A DNA stretch of 64,000 nt from an uncultured Holdemania sp. (GTDB lineage Bacteria; Bacillota_I; Bacilli_A; Erysipelotrichales; Erysipelotrichaceae), in NCBI GenBank assembly GCA_947037125.1, contig CAMQTJ010000003.1:1-64000 (forward strand). Reading direction: 5' to 3'. The translations under genes were made by a program, and so were the position numbers. Below the pieces are notes generated by a model. The model was not told the DNA's origin. It searched no databases and saw only the letters and a program-made list of their open reading frames with translations. The stretch's first letter is position 1; each line of letters begins with the position of its first letter. Positions 33,739-43,312 of the stretch are shown here, piece by piece.

Positions 33739-34518
33739 ATGTTATTAACAATTGATGTAGGTAATACCCATATTACAATGGGTGTATTTAATGAAAATGA
33801 ATTAGTAGGTAGTTTTCGCTTAACAACAAAGACACCAAGAACATCTGATGAATTTGGCGTTTGTTTTGTTGCATTATTTGGTCAAAAACAAATAGGTATT
33901 GAACAAATTGAAAATTGTATTATTGCAAGTGTAGTTCCAAAAGTAATGCATGCACTAAATAATGCTGTTCGTAAGTTTTTAAAATGTGAACCTATGATTG
34001 TAGGTCCTGGTACAAAAACTGGTATTAAAGTTCACACAGAAGATCCAAAATCTGTTGGTGCTGACCGTATTGTGAATGCTGCTGCTGTTTATAGTGAATA
34101 TAAAAAAGCTTGTCTTGTAATTGATTTTGGAACTGCAACTACATACGATTTTGTATCTGATAAAGGGGTGTTTGAGTATACAGTTATTTCACCAGGTCTT
34201 GAAATAATTGCGAATGTTTTAGCAGAAAAAACGGCTAAGCTACCTGAGGTTGAAATTAAAAAGCCATCAAGAATTTTAGCTAAAAATACTGTTCATGGAA
34301 TGCAAGCTGGAATTGTTTATGGATATATTGGACAAGTTGAATATATTGTTAAGAAAATTAAATCGGAATTAAAGCAGGATTTTGTAGTTATTGCAACAGG
34401 TGGTTTGAGTAGAGTATTTGAAAATGAAACAGATGCAATTGATTTTTATGATCATAACCTTGCATTTAAGGGGATGAAGATTATATTTGAAAAAAACAAG
34501 GAGCAAAATAATGGCTAA
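33739..34518 (+). CDS. coaX: Type III pantothenate kinase
   Basis: 259 residues. The ASKHA-fold phosphate-binding motif DVGNTHITMGVF is at the N-terminus, GADRIVNAAA near residue 107 holds the catalytic Asp, and VIDFGTATTYDF follows. It phosphorylates pantothenate, the first step of coenzyme A synthesis; type III enzymes need a monovalent cation and are not inhibited by CoA. It starts 3 bases after the coaBC stop and overlaps the Maf gene by 8 bases. With the ECF component, it points to pantothenate salvage. Confidence 0.95.
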   Translation: MLLTIDVGNTHITMGVFNENELVGSFRLTTKTPRTSDEFGVCFVALFGQKQIGIEQIENCIIASVVPKVMHALNNAVRKFLKCEPMIVGPGTKTGIKVHTEDPKSVGADRIVNAAAVYSEYKKACLVIDFGTATTYDFVSDKGVFEYTVISPGLEIIANVLAEKTAKLPEVEIKKPSRILAKNTVHGMQAGIVYGYIGQVEYIVKKIKSELKQDFVVIATGGLSRVFENETDAIDFYDHNLAFKGMKIIFEKNKEQNNG

Positions 34519-35074
34519 AATTATTCTGGCTTCAAAATCTCCTAGAAGAAAAGAATTATTGGGGAATTTAGGTGTTAATTTCAGTATTGATAGTTGTGAT
34601 GTAGATGAAACAATTGACTTTAATAATGATTTACATAGTGAACTTAAATTATTAGCTTATAAAAAAGCAAAAGCAGTTTTCGATAATAATAAAGATAGTA
34701 TTGTTATTGGAAGTGATACTGTTGTAGTTTTAAATGATGAGGTACTTGGCAAACCAATAAATGATGAAGACGCTTATAATATGTTAAGTAAATTATCTAA
34801 TAATCAACATCTTGTAATTAGTTCGGTATGCATTTTATCAAATGAGATAAATGACTGTTTTGTGAGTATTACAAAAGTTGTTTTCGATAAATTAAGTGAT
34901 GAAGAAATTAATGAATATATTGCAACTAAGGATTGTAATGATAAAGCAGGTTCTTATGGAATACAGGGGATTGGGGCAAAATTTATTAAAGGTATTGAAG
35001 GGGATTACTACACAGTTATGGGACTTCCGCTAAATGCTTTATATCAAAAATTAAAAGAATATAAAATAATATAA
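34511..35074 (+). CDS. maf: Maf-family nucleoside triphosphate pyrophosphatase
   Basis: 187 residues from ATG 34511, inside the last codons of coaX and preceded by AAGGAG. The Maf signature SKSPRRKELL is at the N-terminus, the conserved Glu/Asp in DVDETID follows, and SDTVVVLNDEVLGKP is near residue 75. Maf enzymes hydrolyse non-canonical or modified nucleoside triphosphates (for example dTTP/UTP or m7GTP) and are linked to septum arrest. The QGIGAKFIKGIEGDYYTVMG pattern near the end supports the dTTP/UTP-type subgroup (YhdE-like). Confidence 0.93.
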   Translation: MAKIILASKSPRRKELLGNLGVNFSIDSCDVDETIDFNNDLHSELKLLAYKKAKAVFDNNKDSIVIGSDTVVVLNDEVLGKPINDEDAYNMLSKLSNNQHLVISSVCILSNEINDCFVSITKVVFDKLSDEEINEYIATKDCNDKAGSYGIQGIGAKFIKGIEGDYYTVMGLPLNALYQKLKEYKII

Positions 35075-35082
35075 GGAGTAAT

Positions 35083-35355
35083 ATGACAAAACTTGAAGAA
35101 GCAAGAATTGAGATTAATGAAATTGATAAACAAATGGCACAATTATTTATCAAACGCATGGATACTGTAAAAAAAGTAATTGAGTATAAACTAGAAAATA
35201 ATTTGCCTATATTTGATGAAAAAAGAGAATTAGAAGTAATTGAACTAAATGTATTAAATCTGAATAATTTACAGTTACAAGACTATTATAAAGAATTTGT
35301 TATTTCTATGATGAATATTTCTAAAAAATATCAAAAAGATTTTATTGAAAATTAG
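35083..35355 (+). CDS. Chorismate mutase, AroQ type
   Basis: 90 residues, all helical, the size of a free-standing AroQ domain. ARIEINEIDKQMAQLFIKRM supplies the catalytic Arg near residue 8 and the RM-x-x-V-x-K pattern, and EYKLENNLPIFDEKRE matches the usual K-x-x-x-x-PI-x-D-x-x-RE signature. It converts chorismate to prephenate for phenylalanine and tyrosine. It starts 8 bases after Maf with AAGGAG, closing the cluster begun by the ECF component. Confidence 0.92.
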   Translation: MTKLEEARIEINEIDKQMAQLFIKRMDTVKKVIEYKLENNLPIFDEKRELEVIELNVLNLNNLQLQDYYKEFVISMMNISKKYQKDFIEN

Positions 35356-35365
35356 TTAATTAAAA

Positions 35366-35421
35366 CATAAAACATAAAAACATAAAAACATAAAAACATA
35401 AAAACATAAAAACATAAAAAC
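35366..35421. repeat. 8-bp tandem repeat (CATAAAAA)
   Basis: One 7-base copy (CATAAAA, 35366-35372) and six perfect 8-base copies of CATAAAAA (35373-35420). Perfect short tandem repeats of this kind change copy number by polymerase slippage. The last copy is the left arm of the adjacent hairpin at 35414. The remaining sequence to 35725 is AT-rich and carries no gene. Confidence 0.9.
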
Positions 35422-35450
35422 TTTCTAACAACCTTAGGGAGTTTTTATAT
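35414..35450 (+). terminator. Terminator built on the last repeat copy
   Basis: ATAAAAACT (35414-35422) pairs with AGTTTTTAT (35440-35448), with CTAA/TTAG pairing inside. It ends the coaBC-coaX-maf-chorismate mutase unit. Earlier repeat copies could compete for the same right arm. Confidence 0.6.
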
Positions 35451-35725
35451 ATTTATTGTTACAAAAAGAATAACATATAATTAAATTATTAATGCTTTAT
35501 AACTATTATTTTACTATAATATAATGCTATAAAATCAACAATGTCAGCTAAAAAATAGCCAATCAAAGAATAGTTGTTAAATATAGTTGAATGATGAAAA
35601 ATTAAATAAAATACTACTATGTTTTTGTAAGAAATAACGGTATAATGAAATTGATTAGTAATAGATTAAATTAATCTTTTTTACAAAAGAAAGAAAATAA
35701 TTTATATGAAATAGGGAGAGTTTTT

Positions 35726-38700
35726 ATGGATGATTTCAATTTGCAAAATGTGGTGCTGGATAATGAAGAATCAATTTGTTATATTTCTGATTTAGACACA
35801 TTTGATTTGTTATATATAAATGATTTAGGGAGAGAACTCTTTAAAATAAAAGGTGATGAATATAAGGGTAAAAAATGTTATTCTGTATTACAAGGTAATA
35901 GTGAAAAGTGTAGTTTTTGCAATAATGATCGATTATGTAAAAATAAAGTGGTTGAAAAAGAGCATTATAATAAACTAATAGGTAAACAGTTTCAATTGCT
36001 TGACACTATTATTGAATGGCAAGGTAAAGATGTTCGCATGGAGTTAGCAATTGATATTTCTTCAAGAAAAAATGAAATTGATAATCTTAAAAATAAACTA
36101 TTATTTGAGGAAACTTTATTGAAATGTGCACAAGCGTTGTCGTTACATAAAAATATGAATGTAGCTATTAATAAATTATTGGAAATAATATGTAATTTTT
36201 TTGGTGCAGATAGATCTTATATCTTTGAGATATCGGAAGATGGTAATTTTGTTAATAACACGTATGAATTCGCAATTGATGGCGTAAAAACTGAAATTGC
36301 AAATTTGCAACTAGTTCCTTATAGTTTTGTAGCTTCGTGGTTTGAAAAATTTGAAAATCAAGGAGAATTTTATATAAATTCTTTAAATGAAGATGAAGAT
36401 ATACAAGAAGATACATACAATATTTTAGAGCCACAAGGAATTGAAAGTTTGTTGGCAGCACCATTAATAATTGATAATAAATTTATAGGTTTTTTAGGTG
36501 TAGACAACCCTAAGAGTATCACAATTGATACATCTTTATTGCGCTCAGTAACACTTTTTGTTACCTCTGAATTAGAAAAAAAAGAGATTAATGATAAGCT
36601 AAATGAAAGTGTAAACTATGATAGTTTTACCGGAATTTATAATCGTAATAAATATATTACAACACTTGATAATATCATAGCTAAAAGACAAGAACCTGTT
36701 GGTGTTATCTATTTGGATATTGATGGATTGAAAAAAGCTAATGATGATTATGGTCATGAATATGGTGACATGATTATATTAAAAATAGTTGATTTATTAA
36801 AAACGTATTTTCCTTATGAATTGTTTAGAATTGGTGGAGATGAATTTATCGGATTTTATTATGATAATAATAAAAATGAATTTGATGAAAAAGTTAAAGA
36901 ATTAGTTAAAATAATTGATACACAAGAAGAAATTAGTGCTTCTATTGGAAGCATATGGTGTAATGATCCAAAAAATATAATTGAAAATATTGTTAGTGCA
37001 GATGAGCTAATGTATTTAGATAAACAAGAATACTATAAAATTCAAGAAAATAAGGAACAAAATAATCATAAAACTAATTCACTATCTACAAAAGAGCACA
37101 AATCATTATTATTTCAAACTGATCTTTTAACTGGTTGTTTAAATAAACAATCAACTGAATATAGTATTAAAAAAATCATTTCAACTTGTGTAGATAAAAA
37201 TTGCGTTCTATTTGTTTTAGGACTTCAAAATTTCGGGGAAATTAACGAGTGTTTTGGACACTTGGCAGGAGATAAAGTATTAAGAGATATTGGAGTTTCA
37301 CTTCGTAAATTTTCAGTTAAAGAAGATATTGTAGGAAGAGTTACAGGTGGTAAATTTGTACTATTTTTAAATAAATTAGATAATTTATTTTTAATAAAAC
37401 AACTCGCAGAAAAAATTATATATGTGGTCACAAAAAATTTAATAACACATGATGAAAGTGTTAGGGTATCTTGTAGTGTAGGAATTTCTAGATTAATAAA
37501 AGATGGCGATACTTATGAGGAATTATTTGATAAGGCATGTAGTATGCAACGTGTCGCAAAACATAATGATAATAAACAATATTTAGTTTACTCAAAAGAA
37601 ATAAAAATTAAGGAAAATTTTGATGATAATAGAGAAAATAATGAAAAAATTTATATAAGTAATAAATCTAATAATGATATATTGTTGAAAACATTAAACT
37701 TGTTGTCAAGTGAGAATAAAGTTGAAAATTCTATTAAAGATATATTAAAAATGATAGCTAGTGAGTATGATGTGTCTAGAGTAAATATATTCGAACTAGC
37801 TAGTAATGATAATGTTTATAATTGTACATATGAGTGGTGTGGAGATTATATATCTTTGAATACTAATAATTTACATGATATTTCTTTTGAAAGACTTATA
37901 AATAATTTTGACGAATATATAAATGATTGTATAGTTATTTGTAATGATATTAGGGATTTAAAATGCAGTAATTGTGAAGTTATTGAATCTTTAGGGATTA
38001 AATCTTTTTTACAAACATATGAAAATACAAGTAATATGCCACGTTTTATAATAAATATTGCGGATTGTCAAAAGCCAAGACATTGGACAGATTCAGAAGT
38101 TATGACATTAAAATATCTTTCAAATTTACTAATAATGAGCCTAAAGCAATCTAGAATAATAGAAAGTATTGATATTAGTAAACAATTCGAAAATTTAGAT
38201 ACACTTACAAGTATTAGTACAAAAGAAAAGTTTTATAAAGATACAACAAACATGCTAAATAAACATCAAGATAAGAATTTTTTCTTAATGCTTATTAATG
38301 TTAATAAATTTCAAATGTTTAATACATTTTTTGGTATTGATGAAGGTGACAGATTATTAAAATTGATTGCTAAAGATCTTGAGGTATTAACTGAAAATAA
38401 TTTATCTACTTTTGGACGAGTTGGGGGAGACATATTTTGTGTTTGTCAACAACTAGTCAAGCCAATAGAAGTTGCAGCTAAGAGTTTAACTAATACTTTA
38501 GCTAAATGTTTTGATAATTACAGATTCGATTATAATCTTAGTTCTTCAATTGGATTTTACTTGATAGAAGATTTTAATACACCTATTGAAATAATGTATT
38601 CTAAAGCATTTTTAGCTGCAAAAAAAATAAAATATGTAAAATCAACTGCCTACTCAATATATGAAGATTTAATGCAACAAGAAGAAGTTAATGAACAATC

Positions 38701-39901
38701 AATAATTAATGATATGGAATTTGCACTTACTGATAAGCAGTTTGAAGTTTATTTACAACCAAAAGTAAAACTAGATACAGATGATATAATTGGGGCTGAA
38801 GCGTTAGTAAGATGGAATCATCCACTTAAAGGATTTATAACTCCAATTGATTTTATACCGATATTTGAGAAAAATGGTTTAATTTGCAAGTTAGATTATT
38901 TTGTTTGGGAAACGGTATTTAAGTTATTGCATTCAGAAATAGAAAATAATCAAGAAGTGTTTCCGGTTTCCGTGAATGTTTCAAGAGCAGATCTATTTAA
39001 TAAGAATACTCTACCATTTTTTAAAGAATTGCTTAAAAAATATAACGTACCTGTAAAACTTGTTCATCTTGAAATTACTGAGAGTGCATATATTGAAGAT
39101 TATGAAGAAATTGGTACGCTGATTAATCAATTAAAAGAATTAGGATTTCATATTGAAATGGATGATTTTGGTACTGGATACTCTTCATTAAATATGTTTA
39201 GTGAAATGATAGTTGATACCTTAAAATTAGATATGAATTTTTTAAAGGATTTACAAAATAATGGAGATAAGCATGATGTTTTATCGTTTATTGTTAGTTT
39301 AGCTAAAAACTTTAATCTTCCAGTTGTTGCTGAGGGAATTGAAACAGTTGAACAGTTGTCTTTTTTAAGGACAATGGGTTGTGATATTGGACAAGGGTAT
39401 TATTTTTCTAAGCCTCTTCCTATACCTGAATTTTTGAAATTTAAAAATGAGTGGAAAAACAAAAAGATAACAAATAAACTTAATGTGAATGATGAATTTA
39501 TGGATATACAAGATATTTTATATCCGAATCAACAAATGACTACATTTTTTGAAAAAGGATTAGGTGCAACAGGAATTTTTAAAGTTACAAATAAGTCTAT
39601 TAAGACAGTGCGCTTTAATGATGATTTAAATCAAGCTTTAGGAATATTTGATAGAAATATTTTATATAAAAATGATATTCAACAACTTTTTCATAAGGAA
39701 TATGTTAACTTATTGTTTGAAAATTTAAAACAAGCAAAATGTTCAAGAAAACCAAGTATATTTGACGCGAAATTATTGAATCCAAGAGATGATGATAGCA
39801 ATACATTCGCTATTTATAATGATTTTCATATTTGTATTAAAATCATTAATACAAACCAGTTAGCCGATATGTATTTAATAACTTTTGAATTATTAAATTA
39901 A
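35726..39901 (+). CDS. Multidomain cyclic-di-GMP protein: PAS, two GAF, three GGDEF, one EAL
   Basis: 1391 residues, no membrane segment. In order: PAS-like sensor with a Cys cluster (about 15-115; C51, C62, C65, C71), GAF (about 125-285), GGDEF 1 intact (GGDEF at 370-374), GGDEF 2 degenerate (TGGKF at 540-544), a second GAF-like region (about 650-805), GGDEF 3 altered (GGDIF at 899-903), EAL intact (EAL 1024-1026; DDFGTGYSS near 1147; VAEGIET), and a C-terminal region of about 130 residues that may be a PAS fold. One cyclase site and one phosphodiesterase site look complete, so it could both make and degrade c-di-GMP. It is a single-gene unit. Confidence 0.92.
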   Translation: MDDFNLQNVVLDNEESICYISDLDTFDLLYINDLGRELFKIKGDEYKGKKCYSVLQGNSEKCSFCNNDRLCKNKVVEKEHYNKLIGKQFQLLDTIIEWQGKDVRMELAIDISSRKNEIDNLKNKLLFEETLLKCAQALSLHKNMNVAINKLLEIICNFFGADRSYIFEISEDGNFVNNTYEFAIDGVKTEIANLQLVPYSFVASWFEKFENQGEFYINSLNEDEDIQEDTYNILEPQGIESLLAAPLIIDNKFIGFLGVDNPKSITIDTSLLRSVTLFVTSELEKKEINDKLNESVNYDSFTGIYNRNKYITTLDNIIAKRQEPVGVIYLDIDGLKKANDDYGHEYGDMIILKIVDLLKTYFPYELFRIGGDEFIGFYYDNNKNEFDEKVKELVKIIDTQEEISASIGSIWCNDPKNIIENIVSADELMYLDKQEYYKIQENKEQNNHKTNSLSTKEHKSLLFQTDLLTGCLNKQSTEYSIKKIISTCVDKNCVLFVLGLQNFGEINECFGHLAGDKVLRDIGVSLRKFSVKEDIVGRVTGGKFVLFLNKLDNLFLIKQLAEKIIYVVTKNLITHDESVRVSCSVGISRLIKDGDTYEELFDKACSMQRVAKHNDNKQYLVYSKEIKIKENFDDNRENNEKIYISNKSNNDILLKTLNLLSSENKVENSIKDILKMIASEYDVSRVNIFELASNDNVYNCTYEWCGDYISLNTNNLHDISFERLINNFDEYINDCIVICNDIRDLKCSNCEVIESLGIKSFLQTYENTSNMPRFIINIADCQKPRHWTDSEVMTLKYLSNLLIMSLKQSRIIESIDISKQFENLDTLTSISTKEKFYKDTTNMLNKHQDKNFFLMLINVNKFQMFNTFFGIDEGDRLLKLIAKDLEVLTENNLSTFGRVGGDIFCVCQQLVKPIEVAAKSLTNTLAKCFDNYRFDYNLSSSIGFYLIEDFNTPIEIMYSKAFLAAKKIKYVKSTAYSIYEDLMQQEEVNEQSIINDMEFALTDKQFEVYLQPKVKLDTDDIIGAEALVRWNHPLKGFITPIDFIPIFEKNGLICKLDYFVWETVFKLLHSEIENNQEVFPVSVNVSRADLFNKNTLPFFKELLKKYNVPVKLVHLEITESAYIEDYEEIGTLINQLKELGFHIEMDDFGTGYSSLNMFSEMIVDTLKLDMNFLKDLQNNGDKHDVLSFIVSLAKNFNLPVVAEGIETVEQLSFLRTMGCDIGQGYYFSKPLPIPEFLKFKNEWKNKKITNKLNVNDEFMDIQDILYPNQQMTTFFEKGLGATGIFKVTNKSIKTVRFNDDLNQALGIFDRNILYKNDIQQLFHKEYVNLLFENLKQAKCSRKPSIFDAKLLNPRDDDSNTFAIYNDFHICIKIINTNQLADMYLITFELLN

Positions 39902-39907
39902 AATAAA

Positions 39908-39945
39908 AAAATGTTGTAGGACTTAATGTCCACAACATTTTTTTT
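39908..39945. terminator. Bidirectional terminator
   Basis: ATGTTGT plus GGAC (39911-39922, one-base bulge) pairs with GTCC plus ACAACAT (39928-39938), flanked by A and T runs. It serves the GGDEF/EAL gene and the convergent ABC exporter gene. Confidence 0.85.
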
Positions 39946-39959
39946 AATTATATGTTTGA

Positions 39960-41693
39960 TTAATCAATAAATTGCATATTATATAGTTTTGCATATGTAC
40001 TATTATTTCCAATTAGTTGACTATGACTACCTTGTTCAATTATACCATCTTCAGATAATACAATGATTCTTTGCGCGTTTTTAATTGTTGATAAACGATG
40101 AGCTATAACAAATGTTGTTCTATTTTTTGCTAATGATTCAAGAGAGTCTTGAACTACTTTTTCACTCTCGTTATCTAAGGCACTTGTAGCCTCATCAAAA
40201 ATTAATATAGCAGGATTTTTTAAAAATACTCTAGCAATTGATAGTCTTTGTTTTTGACCCCCTGATAACTTAACACCACGTTGTCCAATATCAGTATCAA
40301 ATCCATCAGGTAGTGCCATAATAAAATCATAGGCATTTGCTTTTTTTGCTGCTTCAACTATTTCTTGCGTTGTTGCACTTAATTTACCATAACCAATATT
40401 TTCCATAATAGATCCTGCAAAAAGATATACATCTTGTTGAACTATACCAATATTAGATCGTAATGATTTTAATTTAATATCTTTGATATCAACACCATCA
40501 ATTTTAATTGAACCATCACTAACTTCATAAAATCGTGGAATAAGTGAACAAATTGTTGTTTTACCAGCCCCACTTGAACCAACAATTGCTATGTATTCAC
40601 CTGCATCAACTTTTAAGTCGATGTTTTTTAAGACATAATCACTTTTTTCGTTGTATCTAAAACCAACATTATTAAACTCTACTTTACCTTTAACATTTAA
40701 AATATCCTTAGATTCAATTGAATCTTTGATATCGGGTTTTATTTCTAATATATCCATGAAACGATCAAATCCTGTCATACCTTGTTGAAATGATTCAGTG
40801 AAATTAATTAATTTTTTTACAGGATCAGTTAAATTATTAATATAAAGTAAGAATGTTAATAAATCACCAATAATTATAACTCCACCACTTATAAATAAAG
40901 AACCTGCAACAATTACAACTATAGTAATCATTGTAATAAAGGCACCAAGACCTGAATGGAAAATAGCCATAGCTTTGTAACTTATTTTTTTACTTAAAAC
41001 ATAATTGTTATTTTCATACTCAAATTTATCTATTTCAATATCCTCAGATGCAAATGATTTAACAACTCTAATTCCTGATAAGTTATCTTCGATACGAGCA
41101 TTAATTTCACCAACTCTTTTTTTATTTAATCTAAATGCAATACGCATTTGCTTATTACAAAAATAAGCAAATATAAACATAAAAGGTAAGATAGCAAATA
41201 CTAATAATGTTAAAACTGCATTAATTTGAAATAATATAATAAAAGCACCAAAGAATTTAATGATTGATATAATAATATCTTCTGGTCCGTGATGATATAG
41301 TTCAGCTAATGTAAATAGGTCATGTGTTAAACGAGACATCAATATTCCAGTTTTTTGTTCATCATAAAAACTGAATGACAATTTTTGATAATGGGCAAAT
41401 AACTCATTACGCATATCATGTTCCATGTATACACCCATTAAATGACCTTTATAAGTAACAAAGAAATTACAAGCAACTTCAATTAACACAAGTCCAATCA
41501 TGAATAAACCTACTTGATAGATCGCACTATGATCAATATCAGTCATAGATAGTACATCATTTGTAATATATCGTATACATAATGGTAAAATTAATGAGAT
41601 TAGAGCAACAATCATAGAACATCCTAAATCCGCAAATAATAATTTTTTATAAGGTTTATAAAAAGAGAAAAACTTTTTAAATCGATTCGACAT
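39960..41693 (-). CDS. ABC exporter (fused permease and ATPase)
   Basis: 577 residues, a half-transporter that works as a dimer. Six membrane helices and the coupling loops occupy residues 1-320; the nucleotide-binding domain occupies about 335-577 with Walker A GSSGAGKTT, signature LSGGQKQR, Walker B ILIFDEATSALD and switch His in VIAHRLSTI. It is of the MsbA/BmrA multidrug and lipid type. It is monocistronic. Its substrate is unknown; no partner half-transporter lies beside it, so it is probably a homodimer. Confidence 0.92.
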   Translation of the reverse strand: MSNRFKKFFSFYKPYKKLLFADLGCSMIVALISLILPLCIRYITNDVLSMTDIDHSAIYQVGLFMIGLVLIEVACNFFVTYKGHLMGVYMEHDMRNELFAHYQKLSFSFYDEQKTGILMSRLTHDLFTLAELYHHGPEDIIISIIKFFGAFIILFQINAVLTLLVFAILPFMFIFAYFCNKQMRIAFRLNKKRVGEINARIEDNLSGIRVVKSFASEDIEIDKFEYENNNYVLSKKISYKAMAIFHSGLGAFITMITIVVIVAGSLFISGGVIIIGDLLTFLLYINNLTDPVKKLINFTESFQQGMTGFDRFMDILEIKPDIKDSIESKDILNVKGKVEFNNVGFRYNEKSDYVLKNIDLKVDAGEYIAIVGSSGAGKTTICSLIPRFYEVSDGSIKIDGVDIKDIKLKSLRSNIGIVQQDVYLFAGSIMENIGYGKLSATTQEIVEAAKKANAYDFIMALPDGFDTDIGQRGVKLSGGQKQRLSIARVFLKNPAILIFDEATSALDNESEKVVQDSLESLAKNRTTFVIAHRLSTIKNAQRIIVLSEDGIIEQGSHSQLIGNNSTYAKLYNMQFID

Positions 41694-41835
41694 AAATACC
41701 CCCTAATTTTCTAATTCAGTACATTATATCACAGTTTGAAATAAAAGACTTAATTAAGGTATATGTAAAATATAGTAATTATAATATAAGCTTAAACTAA
41801 TAGATATTACTTATGTAGGTATATTTGAAGAATAA

Positions 41836-41866
41836 TAAAAAAAGGTAGAATTAATCTACCTTTATG
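41836..41866. terminator. Terminator after the small Cys-ended protein gene
   Basis: AAAAGGTAGA (41840-41849) pairs with TCTACCTTT (41855-41863); on the minus strand a T run follows. Confidence 0.75.
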
Positions 41867-41869
41867 ATA

Positions 41870-42145
41870 TTAACAACAGGGATCTTTTTCAAATAAACAA
41901 CAAATTTTATTTTGTAATGCTGTTTCAAATTTAGCTGCTGCTTCAAGTGTCATTCTTAAACTAATTTGGAATTTTTCTAATTCTTCAAAAGTTAAGCATG
42001 GATGTGCAACAACCCATTGCATTGCTTCACCTGATGCATTTAAAATGTGTGCAAGTGCAGCCTCCTCTAAAGCTATACTTTGAATAATATCATTGATCGC
42101 GCAATTTCTTGATATTCCGCTATTTACTATAACTGGCATTCCCAT
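41870..42145 (-). CDS. Small helical protein with Cys-rich ends, exosporium/coat-associated motif
   Basis: 91 residues. The pattern IIQSIALEEAALAHILNASGE, then a second helix ending in TALQNKI, resembles a short domain that I associate with Bacillus and Clostridium collagen-like exosporium and other spore-surface proteins; this recall is not certain. The C-terminus is KICCLFEKDPCC, so four Cys lie in the last 12 residues, in addition to C13 and one near 50. That suggests disulphide cross-linking or metal binding. GGAGAT precedes the ATG. If the spore link is right, it joins the PdaA-like gene as a sporulation hint. Confidence 0.55.
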   Translation of the reverse strand: MGMPVIVNSGISRNCAINDIIQSIALEEAALAHILNASGEAMQWVVAHPCLTFEELEKFQISLRMTLEAAAKFETALQNKICCLFEKDPCC

Positions 42146-42291
42146 AATTATCTATCTCCTCTCGATAATATATAGTATTCATTTGATAATATTAAATAGG
42201 GACATTCGCACAAATTTAAATAATAATAATAATAATATATTTTTTTGTAATAATACTATGTTAAAATTATATTATTAAATAGGAGGTATTT

Positions 42292-43155
42292 ATGTACGAT
42301 TTTCATATTCATTCAAATTATAGTTTAGATGGAACATATTGTGTTGAAGATTTAATAAAAATGGCTAAAAATAATAATTGTACAACAATTGCAATAACAG
42401 ATCATAATTGTGTTAAAGGATGTATAAGGGCTATTGAATGTGGTAAACAATATGGTATAAAAGTTATTAAAGGTATTGAGATTGATTGTGTATATAATGG
42501 AATTGATTTTCACTTACTTGCCTATAATATAAATGTTGAAGATGAATACTTTACTTTTATAGAAAATTACTACCTTAGACAAAATGAACTCAATACTTTA
42601 AAACAAGTACGTTTGTTTGAAAAATATTTTAATGTAGAATTTAGTGATGATATGCTTGAAAGTGTATTGGTTAAAAATATAATTGTTCCTGAAGATTTAT
42701 GTGCTGCAATTATTAAATCACATCTTTACGATGAATGTGATTGGTTAAAGCCATATATTAATGGTGGATTTAGAAGTGATAATAGTAACGTTAATTTTTA
42801 TTGGGATTATTTTTCACAAGGAAAAGTTGCATATGTAAAAAATATTAATATTGGTTTTGACGAAATATTAAATTTTATTCATTCTCAAAATGGTCTAGCT
42901 TTTATAGCCCATCCATTATTGAATTTTAAAGATGATCAAGATTTAATAAAATGTATAAAATCAGGAATTGATGGAATAGAAGTATATAGTAGCTATCATA
43001 ATGATAGTGCAATAAATAAATATTTGGATATTGCGAAAAATTATAACCTTAAAATAACTTGTGGTAGTGATTTTCATGGTGAACATAAACCAACTATTAA
43101 GATTGGTGTTCATAATATAAACATGAAAATAAATGATATTTATTCATTTGATTAG
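42292..43155 (+). CDS. PHP-domain phosphoesterase
   Basis: 287 residues. The PHP metal ligands are present: DFHIHSNYSLDG at the N-terminus, ITDHNCVKG near 37-45, KGIEIDC near 60, FIAHPLL near 205, and the closing GSDFHGEHK near 262. These enzymes hydrolyse phosphoesters such as histidinol phosphate, nucleoside 3',5'-bisphosphates or oligonucleotides; the length fits the YciV/RNase AM group, but the substrate is not resolved. AGGAGGT precedes the ATG by 6 bases. Confidence 0.9.
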   Translation: MYDFHIHSNYSLDGTYCVEDLIKMAKNNNCTTIAITDHNCVKGCIRAIECGKQYGIKVIKGIEIDCVYNGIDFHLLAYNINVEDEYFTFIENYYLRQNELNTLKQVRLFEKYFNVEFSDDMLESVLVKNIIVPEDLCAAIIKSHLYDECDWLKPYINGGFRSDNSNVNFYWDYFSQGKVAYVKNINIGFDEILNFIHSQNGLAFIAHPLLNFKDDQDLIKCIKSGIDGIEVYSSYHNDSAINKYLDIAKNYNLKITCGSDFHGEHKPTIKIGVHNINMKINDIYSFD

Positions 43156-43222
43156 TACATTTTATCGTAAGATATATGCAAAATTATAAACATTCAAATA
43201 TCACTTATAAATATAAAAAATG

Positions 43223-43258
43223 AAAATAGATAAAATAATTATATTTTATCTATTTTTT
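43223..43258 (+). terminator. Terminator after the PHP gene
   Basis: AAAATAGATAAAAT (43223-43236) pairs with ATTTTATCTATTTT (43243-43256), a 14-bp stem followed by T. Confidence 0.8.
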
Positions 43259-43312
43259 ATTGTTTTTAATTGCAAAAAGTAGTATGATATCCTTTATGAA
43301 AGTTGGTGTATT

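Noticed and set aside
35366-35421. CRISPR array
   Set aside because: The repeats are 8 bases long with no spacers, so it is a simple tandem repeat.
42225-42262. AAT trinucleotide run upstream of the PHP gene as a regulatory repeat
   Set aside because: It is short and imperfect and not distinguishable from the AT-rich background.
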